From contig CM066732.1 in the NCBI GenBank assembly GCA_033961575.1, positions 51,365,001 to 51,429,000 on the forward strand: a stretch of 64,000 nucleotides of DNA, in the 5' to 3' direction. Below the pieces are notes generated by a model. That model was given only the letters and a program-made list of their open reading frames with translations. It was not told where the DNA came from and made no database searches. Positions 56,298-64,000 of this stretch are shown here, piece after piece. The position numbers and the translations under genes were made by a program. Origin of the DNA: Aselliscus stoliczkanus (taxonomy: Eukaryota > Chordata > Mammalia > Chiroptera > Hipposideridae). How positions within the stretch are numbered: the stretch's first letter is position 1; the number at the start of each line of letters is the position of its first letter.

Positions 56298-56447
56298 AGA
56301 AACGTGCTGGGGGGCCGGCCGAGTGGCGCGGTGGTTAAGTGCTGGCTTTGGGAAGCCAGCGGCCCTGGTTGGGTCCCACATATGAGGGCCAGTGACACTG
56401 CCCTCAAAAAAAAAACAAAAAAAAAAAAAAAAAAGAAACGTGCTGGG
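56298..56447 (+). mobile_element. Young tRNA-derived SINE, short form, with target-site duplication
   Basis: The head starts at about 56312 and the body ends CACTGCCCTC, with a 26-28 bp A-tail. The 14-bp AGAAACGTGCTGGG flanks it at 56298-56311 and 56434-56447, so this is probably one of the youngest insertions here. Confidence 0.93.
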
Positions 56448-57559
56448 TGAAAAACTTCCATAGGGGTAAAGGGCTCAGGGGCTTTTCTAGATAAGGGTGA
56501 CTAAAATACTGACTTTACTTTGTCAGCTTCTGTAACAACAGTAACCTTCCTCTTTCTGAAACCCCCAACCAGCGAAGTCTTCTATGCAAAGGAATGGCTT
56601 TTGTGAATGGCATTGGGGGAGGAGAGTTTGGGTCCACTGTGGGGGTAGGACAGGGATGAGAAAAGACCCAGTCTTGGAGGAGAAACGCAAGTGAGAGAAG
56701 GAAGCAGGAAGTCAGAATCGGAAGCGGCTATGAAAGTGTTAGCATCTGGAAATTTGCAGAAATCTCAGGATTTGCCCACCCCCATTCCAGGATGTGAATA
56801 TAAGATTTGAGTCTATTTTATGTATGTCTTATAAATGGGGTACCCTCTGCTGACATGTGGGTTACACAGAGACAAATGGGCAGAGTCTCTTGTTAAAGGA
56901 GCTTTCAGGGTAGAGTTTAAAAGGAGAGAGGCAGGTACCAAGCCAGGTGTCATCATCTATGTGAGGGGACTTGGCCCAGGACTCAGAGCTGATAGGAAGC
57001 AGAGTGAGAATGGGAACAGCCCCCACACTCCCCAAGCAGCGAGCCTGCCCTCTCCCTCCCCAGTGGAGTAAACAGGCCGATCTGTCTCAGCCTCCCCCAT
57101 CCCATCTAGGTCCAGTCTTTGCCCCTGAAAGCCTTTTGCATCTAAAAGGTGAGTTCCACATGAAATCCAACCAGTCAGCCTCACGGTGAACCATGAGACT
57201 TCTGCCTCTGTCCCCCAGTGATCCTGGCAGAGAGGTTGGGATGCACATGGTCCCACATGCTCTGGGGGACCTCCCCTCACCTGCCCACCTCTCTCCTGGG
57301 GCCCTTGTCAGTCTGTGGCATGAGTGACAGTAATAGCTGCTTGCCAGGGCACCTGGCCAATGTCCTGTGTCCCCCAGAACCCCATGGAACCCTCTGCCTG
57401 ATCTCTCTGCCAGCGCTGGCCTAAGCAACATGGTGAGTCTGCCCATTTTGTCTCGCGTCTGTGGGAGCAGACAGCAGCCACAGACCCACCACCGAATGGA
57501 GGAGGGAGAAATGCCACACAGGCACAGCTGTCCTCATTTTATCAAGGATCCTGAAAATC
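56448..57559. other. Intergenic DNA, nothing recognised
   Basis: Unique-looking sequence. Frames of up to 119 codons on both strands overlap each other and lack domains. Confidence 0.45.
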
Positions 57560-57780
57560 ATACAACGGTGCCCTTTACTAAGCATTGTTTTACACCAGGC
57601 TGTGGGCATCCTCATTCGATCCTCACAGTGGGAATTCATTTCATGATGGCACGTACCATCATTATCCTCGTTTTATGAATGAAGAGGCTCAGAGAGGTTA
57701 ACCCATTGCCTAAGGTCACATAACGGACCAGAGCTGGAATTTACAGCCCAACGAACCACAATCTATCAGCTCTTCAACTC
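57560..57780 (-). mobile_element. MIR SINE, near full length
   Basis: 'gatcctcacagtgggaattc', 'tatcctcgttttatgaatga', 'agaggctcagagaggttaac' and 'cctaaggtcacataacggac' run in reverse order. Confidence 0.9.
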
Positions 57781-58559
57781 ACTGAATTATACACACTCCC
57801 TGGGGACTTTCTCTTGCAAGAGCACAATAAACATGGGTTTGGCTCAGTCGGCCCAAAGTCTTGCCCCCTGTCACCTCTCCAGGGCAAAGCTCATGTAGGA
57901 GGGGTCCAGATGGAAGGACAAGTTTGTGGGTGAAGTGAAGAGCAAGAAGGGAGCAGGTCCCAGGGGTTCCACAGGTCACTGGCTGGTTTGGCTCCTGGCT
58001 TTCCCAGCCTGAGGGCAGCATGAAGGGGCTGGGAGAGGAGGGGGAGGAGGAGGAAGCCGACAGGTCCGCGGAGGACCCACCACCTCGGCTGGCCTGCGTG
58101 TCCCGGGATGTGGGGGCCCCTTCACACACTGTTACCCAGGCAAGGAGGCCGCAGGGGCCCAGGGGGTCTACGCTGTTTGGGGGTTTCATGGCCCCTTAGG
58201 TGGACCAAAAAAGAAAAGAATTTTGTTCCGCCTGCTTATCTTCTAACCTTATCAACTCAGGATTAGCAGATCAAAGGCGGATTTGGCACAGCTGAGGGAC
58301 GACAGTGACTTCAGAGAACAGTTTGGGCTCCATCCTTCATGATCAAATGAGCTTAAGTCATTGATAAATAAATGGCATTTTGAATTCCTCTAATTGGGCA
58401 TGCAGGTCATGCCTGAGCCCCACCAGCCTGGCCATCCGTCTGGACAGAGTTCATGAGCCAGCGAGGACTGTGGAGGGATCCCAGCAGTGGCCACGAGAAG
58501 GGTTCCGGGGAGGACCCTGGACAGGGGTATGGGTGCAAGGACTGCCCTCCTAACAAGCC
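57781..58559. other. Intergenic DNA, nothing recognised
   Basis: 58200-58390 is AT-richer and repeat-poor ('tcattgataaataaatggca'), too short and weak to call regulatory. Confidence 0.45.
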
Positions 58560-58715
58560 CACGAGTTAAGGGCATGTGCTCTGGAGCCGGAAGAGGTGGC
58601 TGCATACTCCCAGCATGGCCACCAACAAGCCAAGTAACGCAGGTGGTTCTGTAGCAGTCTGCACCTCCATTTCCTCAGCGGCAAGGTTAACACCTACCCT
58701 GTATTGAGGGAGGTG
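58560..58715 (+). mobile_element. MIR SINE
   Basis: 'gttaagggcatgtgctctgg' (5' end) and 'gcacctccatttcctcagcg' (core) are visible. Confidence 0.75.
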
Positions 58716-58904
58716 CCCCTCGACCCAGAGCCGATGGAGGGGAGCCGGTTCTCACACTCCCTGGCTGAGACCCTTGCTTAGTCTGTCCGGGCCTCCTCTG
58801 GAAAAGGGTTAGTCAGCAGGGGTGAAAAGGAGTGAGGACCAGGTGGCGCTGTTACTGCCTCCGTGCTGTCCTTAGTGATATTCATGGCCTTGTGCCAGTC
58901 ACTG

Positions 58905-59320
58905 CCTGTTGATCGCAGGCCCTCCTTGCCCTTCTGCTCGGCTCCATATTGCAGGAACTACATTTCCCGGACTCCTTTGCCACCTAGCTTCTGGAATGTT
59001 TGGCCAATGGGAGGCACTGCAGAGTAAGAGGAGGGAAAAGCCACAGTGCTTCTCCCCTCACCCCCACCGCTGTGTTTCCTGTGGTGTCTCCAGCAGAGGC
59101 TGTGATGGGTGCCTGGCTCTCCTTCCAGATTCTAGGTCCTGCCCCAGCTCCCACACTCTGATAATACCACCTCCTCTGTCGGTCCCAGCGCTGGGGTGGG
59201 AGCAGCTCCCTGCCGCTGTGGGCACCTGGCTATCTCACCTTTCTCTGGATGGCTTCTTAGCTCTTACCTCTCTTGTGTAATTAGTTCCCTGTATTGAATT
59301 CTCTGTTGTTGAAAGACCTG
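58905..59320 (+). mobile_element. Interspersed repeat, probably the 'CTCCCTTGCAGCT' group (uncertain)
   Basis: 'gaactacatttcccggactc' and 'atgtttggccaatgggaggc' near the start, with 'gtattgaattctctgttgtt' at the end, fit a dispersed repeat. Confidence 0.5.
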
Positions 59321-59339
59321 GAGAGATTTACGAATGGTC

Positions 59340-59400
59340 ATCTGTGTAGCATTTCTCATTCATTCGTGCACTGATAATTCTACAACTGCTCTTAGCCAGG
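59340..59400 (-). mobile_element. L2 LINE tail fragment
   Basis: 'tctcattcattcgtgcactg' followed by 'gctcttagccaggccctaag'. Confidence 0.55.
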
Positions 59401-59699
59401 CCCTAAGCAACACAGACATTTCCAATGAAGGCCTTGCCTGGTGCTCAGATTGATGCCTACGTGAGGACTATAACCAATCCACCAAATAGGGTACAGAGCT
59501 CAGAGGGCTGGCAAGGGGTAGCCAGGCCCATCTGCTCACCAAGCACCTTCACGTCCACAACAGCCTGCGAGTCAAGTTTGAAGGACTGGTCCTATTGTCA
59601 GGCAGATGGAAGCCCAAGGAGATGAGGTGACAGAAACTCATGGGCTAGCACAGAAGGAGCCCCGGAATATGGTCAGCACATGAGGGACTAGCACTGGGG

Positions 59700-59800
59700 C
59701 ACCAAGTGACCTTGAGTAAGTGCCCTCCTCTCCCTGAGCCTCAGTCTCCCCATCTGAGAAATGAACAGCTTGAAATAGAATCTCCACAGGTCCTTCCATT
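59700..59800 (+). mobile_element. MIR SINE fragment
   Basis: 'aagtgaccttgagtaagtgc' and 'cctgagcctcagtctcccca' form the core. Confidence 0.88.
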
Positions 59801-59899
59801 TTCATGTTTTGTAGCTTCTGATTATTCATCATAAAGTGAGAACATAGGAAAAATACACCTGAGCTGTGGATTTGTCTCTTCACCTAAAGAAGTCACCAA

Positions 59900-60140
59900 C
59901 TCAGCCTGGAAGCACGCAGCGTGCTCCTTTGGGTCAGGCAGGCTTGGGTCTGAGTCCAGGCTCTGCCAGAGCTCCCTATATGGTGTCAGACAAGTCTCTG
60001 TCCTCTCTTGAGTCTCAGTTTCCCCATAAGAAAAATGAGGCCCATAGCAGAACCTACCCCCAACAGGGTTGTGCGGATTACAAACGATAGTGTGCAAAAA
60101 AGTGCTAAGTACAGAGTAGGTGCTTAATAAATGCAAGCCA
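59900..60140 (+). mobile_element. MIR SINE, full length
   Basis: 'gggtctgagtccaggctctg', 'cttgagtctcagtttcccca', 'cagggttgtgcggattacaa' and 'cagagtaggtgcttaataaa' cover it from 5' to 3'. Confidence 0.93.
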
Positions 60141-61044
60141 CCCTGCAGCTGACATTTGAAAATAAGGCAGGAGGAATGGCGAAGGGAGGCGGGGGAGCAT
60201 GGAAACTTGACAGAAAAAGATGTTAATTACCTGGGCTTCGCTGAGAATCTACCCTGAAATGGACACTCTACCTGCTAGGGACATTGCCCAGGGGGAAGCT
60301 GGGAGCGGTGAAAGCTAGGCACCCCACAGCCAGATTAGGTTTTATAGCAACAGAGGGATTTCAAAGGGCTGACAAAGGTTACATCTTCTCACAGTCTCTG
60401 AAATGAAACATGCGTGTCCCCCTCCCCTGGGTTTAGTCTTACCCAAAGCCTACACCTGGAAAGCGAGAGGTGCACTCCCTGTGGAAGGTGGCCACACAGG
60501 TGTCGGAGATGGCCAGCTGCTTTTGTTGGCTGCACAACAGACAGCCTGGTGACAAGACCCCCTCACCCCCAGCAGAGGCCTGGCTCAGGCCGCTGCCCCC
60601 AGTGCTGGGCACAGATTGTGTTAACATTGCGGATGGCCACCCAGCAAGGGAGGGGGCCTTGGGTGAGGAGGCGGCTTCTTTCCAGCCTCCAGCTCACTCA
60701 CAGTCTCTGGCTAAAACTAATCCCTCCACAGGAGACCTGCGCTGCTGGCATGGCTGGACCATGCATAAAACATCGGCTGGTCAGGTTTCCTCCTCTGAAT
60801 GGCTTCATTCAGAGAACGCAGGGGTGAAAGGGTTGTGGGACGGATCACCTGGCTTCCTGGAGGGACCAAGCAGCCCCAGCTTCTGCCTGGGCCCCCAGCC
60901 GCCTTGCTCTGTGCCTGGCACCCTGGCCCCCATGGTGGCCTACACAAAGGGCTCCCAGGTGGGGGCTGGATGGGAGCAGCCCCGTTCTCCCAGTAACCCC
61001 CAGGCCTTTTTCTGGACCCCCTTAGTGGAGCAAGAGGAAACGCC
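60141..61044. other. Intergenic DNA, nothing recognised
   Basis: The 212-codon plus frame at 60470-61108 runs into the following MIR and has no recognisable domain. Confidence 0.5.
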
Positions 61045-61200
61045 CTGGCAGGAGTCAAACAACCCTGGGTTTGAATCCTGCTTCTTCTGCATTCCAATTG
61101 TGTCCTAATGTTGGTGGGTGCCTCACCTAGCAGGTAAGGAAATGCCCTCAGAGTGGTTAAGTGAGTTGCACAAAGACACACAGCCAGCTGTCTGACTCAG
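61045..61200. mobile_element. MIR fragments
   Basis: 'aaccctgggtttgaatcctg' (plus-like) and then 'ggaaatgccctcagagtggt' plus 'cacacagccagctgtctgac' (minus core). Two fragments may be joined. Confidence 0.7.
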
Positions 61201-61346
61201 GTCATTTATTGCTGCCCTTGGGTCCAAGGGCAGGGTAGTGCAAGGGAATGAATGGGTCATGGAGGAAAGAAATGTGCAGGGGAAGCTTATGTGAGCTCTG
61301 TGATTCCTGAGAGGGATGCAGTCAGGGCCTTCCCACAAAAATAGTT

Positions 61347-61380
61347 GTCTCTCTCTCTCTCTCTGTCTCTCTCTCTCTCC
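61347..61380. repeat. (TC)n microsatellite
   Basis: About 34 bp of TC with one G interruption. Confidence 0.95.
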
Positions 61381-61439
61381 CAACCTCCCTCATTTTCTTT
61401 AATTCATCTTTCCTTTCTTCACTTTCTTCATTCACTCAA

Positions 61440-62200
61440 AAAACATTTCCTTATATTTTTTAAATAAAAATATATGCTCATAACAAAAAGAAATTTGACG
61501 CTTCCAGAAAAGTAGGGCTAAAAGAATAAAAATTTCTCATAATCCCTTTGTTCCAGTTAACTATCAATATAACAAAACACCCTCAATTTACTGGCAGAAA
61601 ACAGCCATTTAACTATGTTCACAGCTCCATGATGTCTGAAGCTTCAGCTGGGAAGACTAAACAGCTGGAGACTAGAATCATCTAGAAGCTTCAGGGTAGT
61701 TCTCCTTCCTCCAAGATAGAAGGTTCTAGTAAGTTAAAGGAAACTCCATGGCCTTTTATGACCTAGTCTTGGAAGTTACATAGTGTTACTTCTGCCATAT
61801 ACTATTGGTCAAAGCCATCAAAAGCCTGCACTGATTCAAGGAGGAAAAGCCATATGTTCCTCTTCTCAATAGGAGGAAGATCAAAGGATTTGAAGCCATG
61901 TGTTTAAATCACCACACCCTCACTTCGAGATATCAAACACTGATGTCATGGCGTATTTACTTCCTTCTGGGTATGTTGTTTTATGTAGATGACTGAACAC
62001 TACATAAACGATTTCTTAACCTAATTTTTTTCAATTCAACATGGGATTCTATGTTCCTTTTTGATTAAAAACTCTTTATAAACATATAACAATGTTTCCG
62101 TCTCTAAAACAAATATATGTTCATGGTTGAAAATTTTTAATTATGAAACGTCTAAAAAAGAAATAAAAATCTCTACCATCTCACCTACTACATAAACAGT
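61440..62200. mobile_element. AT-rich old interspersed repeats (families uncertain)
   Basis: 61735-61930 ('ttttatgacctagtcttgga', 'catatactattggtcaaagc') and 61970-62190 ('cgatttcttaacctaatttt') resemble pieces of known dispersed repeats. Boundaries are not resolvable by eye. Confidence 0.45.
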
Positions 62201-62204
62201 TTTG

Positions 62205-62535
62205 TCTTAGTCCGTCTAGGCTGCTGTAACAAAAACTACTGACTGGATGGCTTATAAACAACAGAAATTGACTGCTCACAGTTCTGGAGGCCGGGCGTCC
62301 AAGACAAAGGAGCCAGCATGGTCACCTCCTGGTGAAGGCCTGCTTCCGGCTCACAGTCAGGGCCCTCTCGCTGGGTCCTCACTTGGAGGAAGGAGCTAGG
62401 AATCTTTCTGGGGTCTCTTGTCTAAGGGCGCTAATCCCATTCAGGAGGGCCCCACCCTCATGCCCTCCTCACCTCCCAGAGGCCCCACCCCCAACACCAT
62501 CCCCGTCATAAGTTAGAATGTCAACGTGTGACCAA
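62205..62535 (-). mobile_element. MLT1/MST-type LTR (ERVL-MaLR), minus strand
   Basis: 'ttagtccgtctaggctgctg', 'atggcttataaacaacagaa', 'cacagttctggaggccgggc', 'aatcccattcaggagggccc' and 'cagaggccccacccccaaca' are the reverse of a MaLR LTR. No internal region is attached. Confidence 0.88.
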
Positions 62536-62734
62536 GTTCCCGCATTCTTCTCTGCAGCATCGTTTTTCGTTCTATTGTGTGGATAGCCAGCACTGACTTA
62601 CAAGATCCCCACTGATGGATTCTGAAGCTATTTCTAAGTACTGTCAAGAGCAACACCATGGTCCTGGGGACGTGATGGGCACGTGACACGTGCAGTCTTT
62701 TCAGTAGCCCTGGGAATAAGACAAGACAGTAAAA

Positions 62735-62985
62735 ATAAAACCTACTATGTGCTGAGCACTGACTATGGGCCCAGCATTTTTCTGGGTGCTTTATGTGGTT
62801 AACTCATTAAAACCCTCTTTACAGCCTAAGAGTTAGGTGCCCCCTTCATACCACAGACAAGGAAACTGAGGTACAGAAAGGTTAGGAACCTGCCCCAGTA
62901 TGCATAACTAGTAGTAACTGGGGGAACCTGGAAGCAAACTCAGCTCTGTGTGACTCCAAAACCAGGTCCAAAACCACTGCTCCAA
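62735..62985 (-). mobile_element. MIR SINE, full length
   Basis: 'ctactatgtgctgagcactg', 'acagacaaggaaactgaggt', 'acagaaaggttaggaacctg' and 'aaccactgctcc' run from 3' to 5' end. Confidence 0.92.
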
Positions 62986-63299
62986 ACCACCAAGGACATC
63001 AGGCTGGGCCAGTGCCCGCGAGGGACCCGCCCCGAGTGAGGAGACAGCGGGTTGGAGCCCAGGACGCCCGCAGTGCCGAGGGAGGGGCAGCGGCAGGTCC
63101 ACCCTCCGGAGACTTGACCTGGCCTCACCCCTGCCCCGGGCACCTGGAAAGAGGCTGCGTGGGCTCATGAAGGGTTGTGTCTAAACAGAGCTTTCTTGGT
63201 CTTTGGTGGCTTTCAGGGGGAAAGGGCGAGGTGCAGATGAAAGTCTCGTCACGGACCCAATTCTAATGCCACATTTGCTTGTCTCACCCATCAGCCCAT
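62986..63299. other. Intergenic DNA, moderately GC-rich
   Basis: 63010-63090 has several CpGs but is too short to call an island. Confidence 0.45.
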
Positions 63300-63385
63300 T
63301 GGATTGTGAGGTCCAAGGGCCGGGCCACTCTGTTCTGCTTCTCAGTGTGACCCTGGCAGGGCCTGGTAGGTGCTCCTAGGGACAT
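63300..63385 (+). mobile_element. L2 LINE tail fragment
   Basis: 'gattgtgaggtccaagggcc' and 'cagggcctggtaggtgctcc' fit the L2 3' end. Confidence 0.6.
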
Positions 63386-63639
63386 GTTACTTCAATGTCT
63401 GACTTTCAGGTAACAGCTAACAGCTAAAAAGTATACACTCAAAGGTGTACCATACTTACTTGGCTCTCTTTGCCTGTACAGCAGGTCTTCGTATGACATC
63501 GTTTCATTCAGCCTAGTTTCGTTCTAATATTGACGAGATGTTGCAGGAACTCTTGTTTCTATCAATTAGCTGATGGTAAAATTGGTTTCATTATACATCA
63601 TTTCACTGCAGTATCAAAGAACTACCTACTACATGAAGG

Positions 63640-63720
63640 GGGGATTTACTGTGTCAATCCGCTTAATCCTCCCACATGAAGTAGCTATAATATTATTACT
63701 ACCATCCCCTTTGAGGCTCA
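63640..63720 (-). mobile_element. MIR 3' fragment
   Basis: 'ccgcttaatcctcccacatg' and 'agctataatattattactac' are the reverse MIR 3' half. Confidence 0.65.
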
Positions 63721-64000
63721 ACCAGGCTGTCACTCGCACCAAGTTCACAAGTTGCCGAGGTGAGGGACAGCAGCAGACCAGGGAGGTTTGAGAGCCATGC
63801 GCAGAGTCACCAGGCTCAGTGGTCATCCACGCTGAGCCCACCCCCTGGAAGCACACGTCAGCTCGGGGCTCCACACCAGTGAGCGTAAACAACAGTGCCG
63901 CCCGGCTCCAGCCAGCCAGCGACCAGAGTCAGGTGCCCCATGGTTCTAATGACGGGGCCAGGGCCACCGACCCACCAGGAAAGACATCAGCCCACACATT

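Noticed and set aside
60470..61108. 212-codon plus-strand open frame
   Set aside because: Low-information GC-rich sequence running into a MIR, with no recognisable protein similarity.

Overview
This is a 64 kb piece of mammalian nuclear DNA and I find no protein-coding gene, tRNA gene or rRNA gene in it. The evidence for a mammal is the density of MIR and L2 fossils, MER5A-type hAT relics, MLT1-type (ERVL-MaLR) LTRs, L1M-type LINE 3' ends, long CA/TG/TC microsatellites, and a CpG-poor background with one CpG island. There are no Alu or rodent B1/B2 elements. The young SINEs have a tRNA-like head ending in a short CCCTC-A(n) tail. One long copy ends in a body like the SINEs I recall from rhinolophoid bats, so a yinpterochiropteran bat is my best guess (about even odds). 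A perissodactyl or another laurasiatherian is the main alternative, and the repeat-family names rest on memory rather than a search.

Layout: 0-9 kb holds L2/MIR, a hAT relic, two young SINEs, a (TG)n and a 213-bp piggyBac-like MITE with TTAA duplications inserted in an older repeat. 9-18 kb is MIR-rich intergenic DNA with two repeat-poor AT-rich blocks. 17.9-30.6 kb carries a second SINE type, three L1 3' ends, a 47-bp perfect direct repeat and many MIRs. 30.6-41 kb carries a possible conserved non-coding block with paired homeodomain sites, more L1 (one copy split by an opposite-strand L1), the 426-bp composite SINE and a degenerate 42-bp tandem repeat. 41-50 kb carries the only CpG island, an L2/MIR cluster, long TC/CA tracts and the best enhancer-like AT-rich block (48.5-48.9 kb). 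50-64 kb is again MIR/L2/MLT1 with a (GGAA)n tract and another young SINE.

No operon or pathway can be described. The ORFs present are short, lack recognisable domains, and mostly run through repeats or low-complexity DNA. The functional candidates are regulatory: the CpG island near 41.65-42.08 kb and five to six repeat-poor blocks. The clearest biological signals are transposon structures with precise boundaries. I see no convincing new gene system.
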